64,000 nucleotides of DNA from Streptomyces sp. CB02366 (GTDB lineage: Bacteria > Actinomycetota > Actinomycetes > Streptomycetales > Streptomycetaceae). Below are positions 54,332-61,985 of the stretch, in pieces. Made by a program: the position numbers and the translations under genes. A model generated the notes under the pieces. It ran no database searches and was not told where the DNA came from. It saw only the letters and a program-made list of their open reading frames with translations. Position 1 is the first letter of the stretch. Each line of letters starts with the position of its first letter. The DNA is taken from NCBI RefSeq assembly GCF_001905905.1, contig NZ_LIVT01000003.1:945001-1009000 (forward strand). The letters are read 5' to 3'.

Positions 54332-55848
54332 TGGCCCAGGTGCTCGAGTTCAGACTGCCGGACCTCGGTGAGGGGCTGACCGAGGCGGAGATCGTCCGCT
54401 GGCTGGTGGAGGTGGGCGACGTCGTCGCCATCGACCAGCCCGTCGTCGAGGTCGAGACGGCCAAGGCCATGGTGGAGGTGCCCTGCCCCTACGGGGGCGT
54501 GGTAACGGCGCGGTTCGGCGAGGAGGGCTCGGAACTCCCGGTCGGCGCACCGCTGCTGACGGTGGCGGTGGGGGCGACGGAGTCCTCTGCTCCCCCCGGT
54601 TCCTCCGCTCCCCCGGCCGGTTCCCGGGGCGCGCCGGCGGAGGGCGGGTCCGCTGCGGACAGCCCTGCCGCCGGGCAGGGTTCCGGGGCCGGTTCTGGTT
54701 CCGGTTCCGGTTCCGGGAATGTGCTCGTGGGGTACGGGACCGGGGCCCCGGCCGCCAGGCGTCGGCGTATCCGGCCGGAGCGGACCGTCGTCCCGGAGCG
54801 GTCCGTCGTCGCCGCATCCGCCCCTGCGTCTGCCCCTGCGTCCGCCGTGATGCCCGCTGCCGCCGTTCCTGGCGCCGGTCCGGTCCCCCCCTCTGCCGTC
54901 GCAGACGGGGTGGACGGCCGGCAGGGGCCCGTAGCCGTGGTCTCGCCGCTCGTACGGCGTCTGGCCCGGGAGCACGGGATCGAACTGCGGCAGGTGACGG
55001 GGTCGGGCCCGGACGGACTGATCCTTCGGGCCGACGTCGACGCCGCGATCCGGATGGCCGGGGCGGCGGATGCGGGGAGTCGTACGGCGGCCGGGCCCCC
55101 GGCCACGCCCGTCCCGGAGCGGACGGCGGTGGGCGCGGGCGAGCCGGCCGCCGAGCGGATTCCGCTGCGCGGAGTGCGGGGAGCGGTCGCGGACAAGCTG
55201 TCGCGCAGCCGTACCGAGATTCCGGACGCCACCTGCTGGGTCGACGCCGACGCCACCGAACTGATGGCGGTCAGGGCCGCGATGAACGCCGCCACCGGCC
55301 CGTCCGCCGGGCCGAAGGTGTCGGTCCTGGCCCTGCTGGCGAGGATCTGCACAGCGGCACTGGCCAGGTTCCCCGAGCTCAACTCCACCGTGGACACGGA
55401 AGCCCGTGAGATCGTCCGGCTGCCCGGGGTGCATCTCGGCTTCGCGGCCCAGACCGAGCGGGGCCTCGTCGTCCCGGTCGTCCGGGACGCGCACACCCGC
55501 AACGCCGAGTCGATCGGGGCGGAGATCGCCCGGCTGACCGAGGTGGCGCGGGCCGGGAAGCTCAGTCCGGCCCAGCTCACCGGGGGCACGTTCACGCTGA
55601 ACAACTACGGGGTGTTCGGGGTCGACGGCTCGACGCCGATCATCAACCATCCGGAGGCGGCGATGCTCGGCGTCGGCCGGATCATGCCCAAGCCCTGGGT
55701 GTACCGGGGGGAGCTGGCGATACGTCAGGTCGTCCAACTGTCCCTCACCTTCGACCACCGGGTGTGCGACGGCGGCACGGCGGGCGGCTTCCTCCGGTAC
55801 GTGGCGGACTGCGTCGAACAGCCGGCGGTGCTTCTGCGCACCCTGTAG
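54331..55848 (+). CDS. bkdC: Dihydrolipoamide acyltransferase E2 component
   Basis: 505 residues. Lipoyl domain (about 1-80) with the lipoylated Lys45 in VETAKAMVEV; a long Ser/Gly/Pro/Ala linker (about 85-200) with a Gly-Ser repeat; peripheral subunit-binding domain (SPLVRRLAREHGIELRQVTG); catalytic domain ending TFDHRVCDGGTAGGFLRYV with the acyltransferase His. ATG overlaps the bkdB stop (TGATG). No E3 gene follows; a shared lipoamide dehydrogenase must be elsewhere. Confidence 0.92.
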   Translation: MAQVLEFRLPDLGEGLTEAEIVRWLVEVGDVVAIDQPVVEVETAKAMVEVPCPYGGVVTARFGEEGSELPVGAPLLTVAVGATESSAPPGSSAPPAGSRGAPAEGGSAADSPAAGQGSGAGSGSGSGSGNVLVGYGTGAPAARRRRIRPERTVVPERSVVAASAPASAPASAVMPAAAVPGAGPVPPSAVADGVDGRQGPVAVVSPLVRRLAREHGIELRQVTGSGPDGLILRADVDAAIRMAGAADAGSRTAAGPPATPVPERTAVGAGEPAAERIPLRGVRGAVADKLSRSRTEIPDATCWVDADATELMAVRAAMNAATGPSAGPKVSVLALLARICTAALARFPELNSTVDTEAREIVRLPGVHLGFAAQTERGLVVPVVRDAHTRNAESIGAEIARLTEVARAGKLSPAQLTGGTFTLNNYGVFGVDGSTPIINHPEAAMLGVGRIMPKPWVYRGELAIRQVVQLSLTFDHRVCDGGTAGGFLRYVADCVEQPAVLLRTL

Positions 55849-55936
55849 CCGATGGACCCGCGGCCGCCGGGCCCGCATCCGAGGGGCCTGGGTCCACGGG
55901 CCCGAGGTCTGCGGGTCGTTCGGCGGACGGGCGGGC

Positions 55937-56025
55937 GGCCGGTCGGGAGGTCGGGCGAGCGGCCGGTCGGGAGGTCGGGCGAGCGGTCGGTCGGACGGTC
56001 GGTCAAGCGGTCGGGGCCGGTCGGG
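55937..56025. repeat. GC-rich tandem repeats after bkdC
   Basis: Two exact adjacent 24-base units (55937-55960, 55961-55984; GGCCGGTCGGGAGGTCGGGC plus GAGC) are followed by degenerate GGTCGG repeats to about 56025. They fill the 300-base gap before the MobA-like gene. Confidence 0.75.
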
Positions 56026-56136
56026 CGGTGCGCTGCCATGGACCGGTGGCCGCGGGGCCGGGGCCTCTCCGCCCCGGCCCCGGCCGGAGTTCACCTTTCG
56101 ACCACCCCGGCGGGGATGGCGCTCCGGTGTGCCGCC

Positions 56137-56142
56137 CATACT
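56137..56142 (+). promoter_or_regulatory. -10 element directly before an ATG (leaderless promoter)
   Basis: CATACT ends six bases before ATG 56149; no ribosome-binding site precedes this ATG. Confidence 0.5.
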
Positions 56143-56148
56143 CGACGT

Positions 56149-57099
56149 ATGACCGCCTACGACGTGATCGTCCTTGCCGGCGGGGCCGCGAAGCGGCTCG
56201 GCGGCGCCGACAAGCCCGGGGTCCGGGTGGGCGGCCGGGCGCTGCTCGACCGGGTCCTCGGCGCCTGCGCCGACGCGGCCGTCTCCGTGGTGGTGGGCGG
56301 TCGTCGCGCCACCGTCAGGCCGGTGACCTGGACCCGTGAAGTGCCGGAGGGCGGCGGCCCGTTGGCGGCGCTCGGGGCGGGGCTGCGGCTGACGACGGCG
56401 GAGCGCGTCCTCGTCCTCTCCGCCGACCTGCCGTTCCTCGGCCGGGGGGCGGTCGACGCGCTGCTCGCCGCCGCCGGTGAGCCGGGCAGGGAAGGGGCTC
56501 TGTGCACCGGCCCTGACGGGCGGGACCAGCCGCTGGTGGCCGTCTACCGTGCCGAGCCGCTCCGCCGGGAGCTGGCCCTGATCGCCACCGAGCACGGAGG
56601 TCTCGCCGGGCTGCCGCTGCGTCTCCTGACGGCGGAACTGGACCTCGCCCGCGTCGATGCCGGCCCCGACGCCGCGTTCGACTGCGACACTTGGGAGGAC
56701 ATCGCCGCCGCCAGAGCCCGGATCAGGGAGCATGGGGCCGTGCTGGACGAATGGATCACCTCGGTCAAGAACGAACTGGGCATCGAACTCGACGTCAACA
56801 CCGGTGTCCTGCTCGACCTCGCCCGCGACGCCGCTCACGGAGTCGCCCGGCCCGCCGCCCCGCTCACGACCTTCCTGGTCGGGTACGCGGCGGCCAGGGC
56901 GAGCGCCGGGCACGGGCCCGACGAGGCCGCCGCAGCGGTCGCGGAGGCCGCCCGGAAGGCCGCCGCCCTCGCCCTGCGCTGGGAGGCGGAGGCGAACGAG
57001 GGAGCGGGGACGGGGCCCGCCGGGAACGGACCGGCAGGCGACTCCGCGGGTGGGGCGAGGTCCGGCGACACGGGCCGTGAGGGGACCGGGACGCCATGA
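56149..57099 (+). CDS. MobA-like nucleotidyltransferase fused to a DUF6457-like domain
   Basis: 316 residues. The first ~190 form an NTP-transferase domain: VIVLAGGAAKRLGGADKPGV (nucleotide loop), EVPEGGGPLAALGAGL and SADLPFLGRGAV, as in molybdenum cofactor guanylyltransferase MobA. The second part (about 200-290; LDEWITSVKNELGIELDVN onward) is a separate small helical domain seen in actinobacteria, which I recall as DUF6457. A disordered Gly-rich tail ends it. It is followed by moeA with an ATGA overlap, supporting a molybdopterin role. Confidence 0.85.
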   Translation: MTAYDVIVLAGGAAKRLGGADKPGVRVGGRALLDRVLGACADAAVSVVVGGRRATVRPVTWTREVPEGGGPLAALGAGLRLTTAERVLVLSADLPFLGRGAVDALLAAAGEPGREGALCTGPDGRDQPLVAVYRAEPLRRELALIATEHGGLAGLPLRLLTAELDLARVDAGPDAAFDCDTWEDIAAARARIREHGAVLDEWITSVKNELGIELDVNTGVLLDLARDAAHGVARPAAPLTTFLVGYAAARASAGHGPDEAAAAVAEAARKAAALALRWEAEANEGAGTGPAGNGPAGDSAGGARSGDTGREGTGTP

Positions 57100-58934
57100 C
57101 CGGCCCCGACCGCCCCGTACCCGGTCCCGGCGAGGACGACCTCTTCGCGTCGGGTTCCGCTCCGCAGGAGCCGTCCGGGAGGGGTCGCGCCCGCGCCGAT
57201 GAGGACGTGGCCATCGAGCAGGCGCTCGCCCTGGTCGGCGGTTCGACGCTCGGTCCGGTCCGGGATCCGCACAAGGGCCCGCCCGGCGGCACGAGCCGCG
57301 CCCGCCCGAGCGGCGCCTCGAACAGTGGCGACCCGGACAGAGGGCCCTCGAACAGCGACGACCCGGGTACTGGAACCTCGGGCAGCGGCACTCCGGGCGC
57401 CCCGGGCGTCGGCGACGCCTCCCACCGAGGCATCCCGAACGGCAGTGCCTCGAACCGCCGCATCAGCGGCACCGACGCCTCCGGCAGCCGTCGTCCCGCC
57501 GCGGGGGACTCCGCGAAGGCCCCGGCCGAGAGCGGGCCGGGCGCCCGGCCCGACCACCGCGTACGGGCCGCCGCCTCCCCGCCCCGCCCCGCGCACCCCG
57601 CCCCGCCCCTGTCATGGAGCCGGGCACGGGCGGTCGCGGCCAGGGCCGGGCGGGGCGGCCCTCTCGCGGTGGTCCGGTTGCCGCTCGACCGTGCGCTGGG
57701 GCATGTGCTGGCCGAACCGCTCGGCGCACTCACCGACCTGCCGTCCTTCGACACCTCGGCCATGGACGGGTGGGCGGTCGCAGGCCCCGGGCCCTGGGCG
57801 TTCGAGGCCGGGGCCGGAATCCTCGCCGGCCGCAGCGCGGCCACCGCGCTGCCCGACGGTTCCGCCGTACGCATCGCCACCGGCGCCCGGATCCCGCCCG
57901 AGGCCACGGCGGTCGTCCGCAGCGAGCACGCGTACGCCGACGAGGACAAGGGGCTGCTGTACGCCGAGCGGTCCGTGGCCACCGGGCAGGACATCAGGCC
58001 GCGGGGCCAGGAGTGCCGGACGGGCGAACAACTCGTCCCGGCGGGAACGGTGGTGACCCCGGCCGTGCTGGGCCTCGCCGCCGCCGCGGGGTATGACGCG
58101 CTGCCCGCCGTTCCCCGCCCCCGCGTCGACGTCCTCGTGCTCGGCGACGAACTGCTCACCGCCGGGTTGCCGCACGACGGGCTGATCCGGGACGCCCTCG
58201 GGCCCATGCTCGGCCCCTGGCTGCGGGCCCTGGGCGCGGAGGTCACCGCCCCCCGCCGCCTCGGGGACGACGCCGGGGCGCTGCGCGACGTCCTCGCCGC
58301 CTCCGACGCCGACCTGATCGTGACCACGGGCGGTACCGCGGCCGGCCCGGTCGACCATGTCCACCCCGTCCTCGACGGACTCGGCGCCGAACTGCTGGTG
58401 GACGGGGTCGCGGTGCGCCCCGGCCATCCCATGCTCCTGGCGCGGCTGCCCGCTCAGGGACAGCCCGGCGAGCGCGCGGAGAGGCCGCCGAAGACGCGGC
58501 GGGGAGCAGCCATGGACCACGGTGGGGCAGCGGCGGGGCAGCGTGCGGGAACACCGGACGGGCCGTACCTGGTCGGGCTGCCCGGGAATCCGCTCGCGGC
58601 CGTATCGGGGCTGATGACGCTCGTGGAGCCGTTGCTCGCGGGCCTCGCGGGCCGCTCCGCCCAGGACGCGTACCGTGCCCTCGTCCACGCCGAGGTGCAC
58701 GGACATCCGCACGACACCCGCCTCGTCCCCGTCGTCCATCGCGCGGGCCGGGCGGGCGGCCGGGACCATGTCGCGCCCCTGCGCTACAACGGCCCGGCGA
58801 TGCTGCGGGGGATCGCCGCGGCGGACGGGCTGGCCGTCGTGGAGCCGGGCGGGGTACGGTCCGGCACCGAGGTGGAGATTCTGGATCTCCCATGGGCCCC
58901 GGCGACGCCGTGGACGGAAGGGTGTTTCACGTGA
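57096..58934 (+). CDS. moeA: Molybdopterin molybdotransferase MoeA with long N-terminal extension
   Basis: 612 residues against the usual ~400-430. The first ~175 residues are Gly/Ser/Asp/Arg/Pro-rich and repetitive (SNSGDPDRG, SNSDDPG). The MoeA body starts near residue 172: DTSAMDGWAVAG, ATGARIPPEATAVVRSE, LVLGDELLTAG, TTGGTAAGPVDHV and LVGLPGNPLAAVSGL. Another low-complexity insert (about 455-485) sits before PYLVGLPGNP. It inserts molybdate into adenylated molybdopterin. Its stop codon lies inside a parS site. Confidence 0.9.
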   Translation: MTGPDRPVPGPGEDDLFASGSAPQEPSGRGRARADEDVAIEQALALVGGSTLGPVRDPHKGPPGGTSRARPSGASNSGDPDRGPSNSDDPGTGTSGSGTPGAPGVGDASHRGIPNGSASNRRISGTDASGSRRPAAGDSAKAPAESGPGARPDHRVRAAASPPRPAHPAPPLSWSRARAVAARAGRGGPLAVVRLPLDRALGHVLAEPLGALTDLPSFDTSAMDGWAVAGPGPWAFEAGAGILAGRSAATALPDGSAVRIATGARIPPEATAVVRSEHAYADEDKGLLYAERSVATGQDIRPRGQECRTGEQLVPAGTVVTPAVLGLAAAAGYDALPAVPRPRVDVLVLGDELLTAGLPHDGLIRDALGPMLGPWLRALGAEVTAPRRLGDDAGALRDVLAASDADLIVTTGGTAAGPVDHVHPVLDGLGAELLVDGVAVRPGHPMLLARLPAQGQPGERAERPPKTRRGAAMDHGGAAAGQRAGTPDGPYLVGLPGNPLAAVSGLMTLVEPLLAGLAGRSAQDAYRALVHAEVHGHPHDTRLVPVVHRAGRAGGRDHVAPLRYNGPAMLRGIAAADGLAVVEPGGVRSGTEVEILDLPWAPATPWTEGCFT

Positions 58935-58938
58935 AACT
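58923..58938. other. parS: parS centromere site overlapping stop and start codons
   Basis: TGTTTCACGTGAAACT matches the ParB palindrome at 15 of 16 bases and contains the full 14-base core GTTTCACGTGAAAC. The moeA stop (TGA 58932-58934) and the channel gene's GTG (58931-58933) are inside it. Confidence 0.92.
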
Positions 58939-60028
58939 TCCCGGCCACGATGCGATGGCCAGGCGCGCGGACGAACTGGTCGTGCCGACGCGGGTGATGC
59001 TCCCCCGCCGAGTGGGCGTCGGCCCGGCCCGGCAGGTCGCCAAACGGCTGCTGATGGCCCTGCTCGTGCTGGCCGCGACCGTGCTGATCGTCTGGCTCGA
59101 CCGCGGCGGTTACAACGACAACGCCGACGGGTCGGTCGACCTGCTCGACGCGGTTTACTACGCGACGGTCACCCTCTCCACCACCGGGTACGGGGACATC
59201 ACCCCGTACAGCGACGGAGCCAGGCTGATCAACGTGGTGCTCGTGACACCGCTGCGCGTGCTGTTCCTCATCATCCTGGTCGGCACCACCCTCGAAGTCC
59301 TCACGGAACGGACCCGCGAGGACTTCCGGCTGAAGCGTTGGAGATCCAACTTGCGTGACCACACCGTCGTCGTCGGCTTCGGCACGAAGGGCCGCTCGGC
59401 GATCATGACCCTCTGCTCCACCGGCCTGCGGAAGGACCAGATCGTCATCGTCGATCCGGCTTCCAAGGTGATCGAGGCCGCCAACGCCGAAGGGTTCACC
59501 GGCGTGCTCGGCGACGCCACCCGCAGCGACGTCCTGCTCCGCGCCGAGCTCCAGAAAGCGCGTCAGGTCATCATCGCGACGCAGCGCGACGACACCGCCG
59601 TCCTGGTGGCCCTGACCGCACGGCAGTTGAACCGCGGGGCGAAGATCGTGGCGGCGGTGCGCGAGGAGGAGAACGCGCCGCTCCTGCGGCAGTCCGGCGC
59701 CGACGCCGTCATCACCAGCGCCAGCGCTGCCGGGCGGCTGCTCGGCCTCTCCGTCCTCAGCCCCAGCGCGGGCACCGTGATGGAGGACCTGATCCAGCAG
59801 GGCAGCGGCCTCGACCTGGTGGAACGGCCGGTCATAAAGGCCGAGGTGGGCAAGAACGTACGGGAGACGGAGGACCTCGTCGTCAGCGTCCTGCGCGGCC
59901 ACCGGCTGATCGGTTACGACGATCCGTCGGCGAGCCCGTTGCAGCTCACGGACCGGGTCATCACCATCGTGCGGAAGAGCCCCAGCTCCACCTCCGTGTC
60001 CCACAACCCGATGCCGCCGCGTCCCTGA
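58931..60028 (+). CDS. RCK-domain potassium channel (Kch/MthK type)
   Basis: 365 residues. Two membrane helices (about 39-57 and 93-116) flank a pore loop with selectivity filter TLSTTGYGD (81-89). The cytoplasmic RCK/TrkA-N domain starts at HTVVVGFGTKGRSAI and contains VDPASKVIEAANAEGF; a TrkA-C-like segment follows. GTG 58931 lies nine bases after GGAAGG; an in-frame GTG at 58922 (VFHVKLPG) is possible but lacks spacing. GTGA overlap with moeA. Confidence 0.9.
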   Translation: MKLPGHDAMARRADELVVPTRVMLPRRVGVGPARQVAKRLLMALLVLAATVLIVWLDRGGYNDNADGSVDLLDAVYYATVTLSTTGYGDITPYSDGARLINVVLVTPLRVLFLIILVGTTLEVLTERTREDFRLKRWRSNLRDHTVVVGFGTKGRSAIMTLCSTGLRKDQIVIVDPASKVIEAANAEGFTGVLGDATRSDVLLRAELQKARQVIIATQRDDTAVLVALTARQLNRGAKIVAAVREEENAPLLRQSGADAVITSASAAGRLLGLSVLSPSAGTVMEDLIQQGSGLDLVERPVIKAEVGKNVRETEDLVVSVLRGHRLIGYDDPSASPLQLTDRVITIVRKSPSSTSVSHNPMPPRP

Positions 60029-60171
60029 CCCGTCGGCGGGCCCGGGGACGTACGGACGCCGGGGCTCCGGAACGGCGGACGCCGGCCCCTCGGGGCGATC
60101 GCCGGGCCCCGGCCGCAGGCCCGCCCGCCGCCGACCGCGCGCGGGGCGCCCGGGCGCACGCCACGCGCCTG

Positions 60172-60188
60172 AGTACACGCGGTACTCC
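60172..60188. promoter_or_regulatory. Inverted repeat GAGTAC-N5-GTACTC before the quinone oxidoreductase gene
   Basis: The arms at 60172-60177 and 60183-60188 cover the expected -35 zone of the -10 TAGCCT (60210-60215). It is probably an operator for an unknown regulator. Confidence 0.5.
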
Positions 60189-60209
60189 TGGGTGCGCGCC
60201 GGGCCGGAG

Positions 60210-60215
60210 TAGCCT
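60210..60215 (+). promoter_or_regulatory. -10 element directly before an ATG (leaderless promoter)
   Basis: TAGCCT ends seven bases before ATG 60223, with no ribosome-binding site between. Confidence 0.5.
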
Positions 60216-60222
60216 CGCGGCC

Positions 60223-61215
60223 ATGTATGCGATCACGATTCCCGAACCCGGCGGCCCCGAGGCGCTCGTATGGGCCGAGGCGCCCGATCCCGTACCCGGC
60301 GACGGCGAGGTCCTCGTCGAGGTCGTCTCCAGCGCAGTGAACCGCGCGGACGTGCTTCAGCGCCAGGGCTTCTACAACCCACCGCCCGGCGCGTCCCCCT
60401 ACCCCGGCCTGGAGTGCGCGGGCCGCGTCCTCGCGCTCGGCCCCGACGTGACCGGCTGGGCGGTCGGTGACGAGGTGTGCGCGCTGCTGTCCGGCGGCGG
60501 CTACGCGGAGAAGGTCGCCGTGCCGGCGGGCCAGCTCCTCCCCGTACCGAAGGGCGTCGACCTGATCGAGGCCGCGGCGCTCCCCGAGGTCGCCTGCACC
60601 GTGTGGTCGAACGTCTTCATGATCTCCCACCTGCGACCCGGCGAGACCTTCCTGGTCCACGGCGGTTCCAGCGGTATCGGCACGATGGCGATCCAGCTCG
60701 CCAAAGCGGTCGGGGCCCGGGTCGCGGTCACGGCGGGCAGCCCGGAGAAGCTCGCCCGCTGCGCCGAGCTGGGGGCGGACATCCTCATCGACTACCGCGA
60801 GCAGGACTTCGTCGAGGAGATGCGGGAGAACACCGCCGGGGCCGGGGCCGACGTCATCCTGGACCTCATCGGCGCCAAGTACCTGGACCGGAACGTACAG
60901 GCGCTCGCCGTCAACGGCCGCCTCGCGATCATCGGGCTCCAGGGCGGCGCCAAGGGCGAGCTGAACCTCGGCGCCCTGCTGGCCAAGCGGGCCGCCGTCA
61001 CCGCGACCTCCCTGCGGGGCCGCCCGCTCCAGGAGAAGGCCGCCATCGTCGCCGCCGTACGCGAGCACGTGTGGCCGTTGATCGAGGACGGCGTGGTCCG
61101 GCCCGTGGTGGACCGCACGCTGCCGATGGCCGACGCCGCCGAGGCGCACCGGGTGCTGGAGTCCAGCGGGCACATCGGCAAGGTCCTGCTGGCCGCGCCG
61201 TCGGCAGGGGCCTGA
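60223..61215 (+). CDS. NAD(P)H:quinone oxidoreductase (zinc-independent MDR family, PIG3-like)
   Basis: 330 residues. MDR fold: SSAVNRADVLQRQGFYNPPP, GLECAGRVLALGPDV, nucleotide-binding VHGGSSGIGTMAIQLAK and AELGADILIDYREQDF; the C-terminus has GHIGKVLL. Catalytic zinc ligands are absent, as expected for quinone reductases. Cytoplasmic and NADPH-dependent by family. Confidence 0.9.
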   Translation: MYAITIPEPGGPEALVWAEAPDPVPGDGEVLVEVVSSAVNRADVLQRQGFYNPPPGASPYPGLECAGRVLALGPDVTGWAVGDEVCALLSGGGYAEKVAVPAGQLLPVPKGVDLIEAAALPEVACTVWSNVFMISHLRPGETFLVHGGSSGIGTMAIQLAKAVGARVAVTAGSPEKLARCAELGADILIDYREQDFVEEMRENTAGAGADVILDLIGAKYLDRNVQALAVNGRLAIIGLQGGAKGELNLGALLAKRAAVTATSLRGRPLQEKAAIVAAVREHVWPLIEDGVVRPVVDRTLPMADAAEAHRVLESSGHIGKVLLAAPSAGA

Positions 61216-61247
61216 CCCGTCGAGGCGGCGGGCGGCACGGACGACGG

Positions 61248-61281
61248 GGGCCCGGCGCACACCACCGTGTGCGCCGGGCCC
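61248..61281. terminator. Bidirectional terminator between quinone oxidoreductase and bpa genes
   Basis: A perfect 15-base stem (61248-61262 with 61267-61281) with a CACC loop lies between convergent genes. Confidence 0.85.
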
Positions 61282-61310
61282 GGGAACGTGTCGGGCAGGA
61301 CGGGGGCGGG

Positions 61311-61859
61311 TTACAGGTAGGGGCCCGAGCGGAGCGGGCCGTGCGGGTCCGCGCCGCCCTCCTCGCCCTCGTGCGCCGAGCCCGGCGGCAGCGCGCGGCG
61401 CATCTGCTCCAGCTGGGCGCGGGCCGCCATCTGCTGGGCGAACAACGCCGTCTGGATGCCGTGGAAGAGGCCCTCCAGCCACCCCACGAGCTGGGCCTGG
61501 GCGATCCGCAGCTCCGCCTCGGAGGGCACCGAATCCTCGGTGAACGGCAGGGAGAGCCGCTCCAGCTCCTCGACCAGCTCCGGGGCCAGCCCGTCCTCCA
61601 GCTCCTTCACGGAACCGGCGTGGATCTCCTTGAGCCTGACCCGGCTCGCCTCGTCGAGAGGAGCCGCCCTGACCTCCTCCAGCAGTTGCTTGATCATGCT
61701 GCCGATGCGCATGACCTTCGCGGGCTGTTCCACCATTTCCGTCACCGGGACCTCGCGCGACTCGTCGTCACTGGCACCGCCGCCGACAGCCATTCCGTCC
61801 TGGCCCACGACAAGGACCTGCGGATGCTCCTGCGACCGGTCATTCCTCGGCATTTCCAT
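61311..61859 (-). CDS. bpa: Bacterial proteasome activator Bpa (DUF2587)
   Basis: 182 residues. The four-helix Bpa core (about 50-160) includes QPAKVMRIGSMIKQLLEEVR, LDEASRVRLKEIHAGSVKEL and AELRIAQAQLVGWLEGLFHG. The C-terminus ends SGPYL, matching the GQYL-type proteasome-docking tail of mycobacterial Bpa/PafE, which opens the 20S gate without ATP. ATG 61859 (MEMPRNDR); GACAAT six bases upstream on the minus strand suggests a leaderless transcript. Confidence 0.92.
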   Translation of the reverse strand: MEMPRNDRSQEHPQVLVVGQDGMAVGGGASDDESREVPVTEMVEQPAKVMRIGSMIKQLLEEVRAAPLDEASRVRLKEIHAGSVKELEDGLAPELVEELERLSLPFTEDSVPSEAELRIAQAQLVGWLEGLFHGIQTALFAQQMAARAQLEQMRRALPPGSAHEGEEGGADPHGPLRSGPYL

Positions 61860-61896
61860 GCCGCCATTGTCTCGCACACCTGCCGTACACAAGGGT

Positions 61897-61938
61897 GGTG
61901 CCCCCGAGAACGGGTGATCCACCGTTCTCGGGGGCACC
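61897..61938 (-). terminator. Terminator after the FtsX-like permease gene
   Basis: A perfect 17-base stem (61897-61913 with 61922-61938) with an eight-base loop lies downstream of the permease stop and just before the bpa promoter on the same strand. Confidence 0.85.
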
Positions 61939-61985
61939 GGAATCCCTCGGCCGGCCACCGGGAGGGGGGTATCCCGCCCCGGGCG

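Noticed and set aside
58892..58930. ATG 58892 as the start of the potassium channel
   Set aside because: It lies within moeA, adds MGPGDAVDGRVFH without family similarity, and the GTG at 58931 has a properly spaced GGAAGG.
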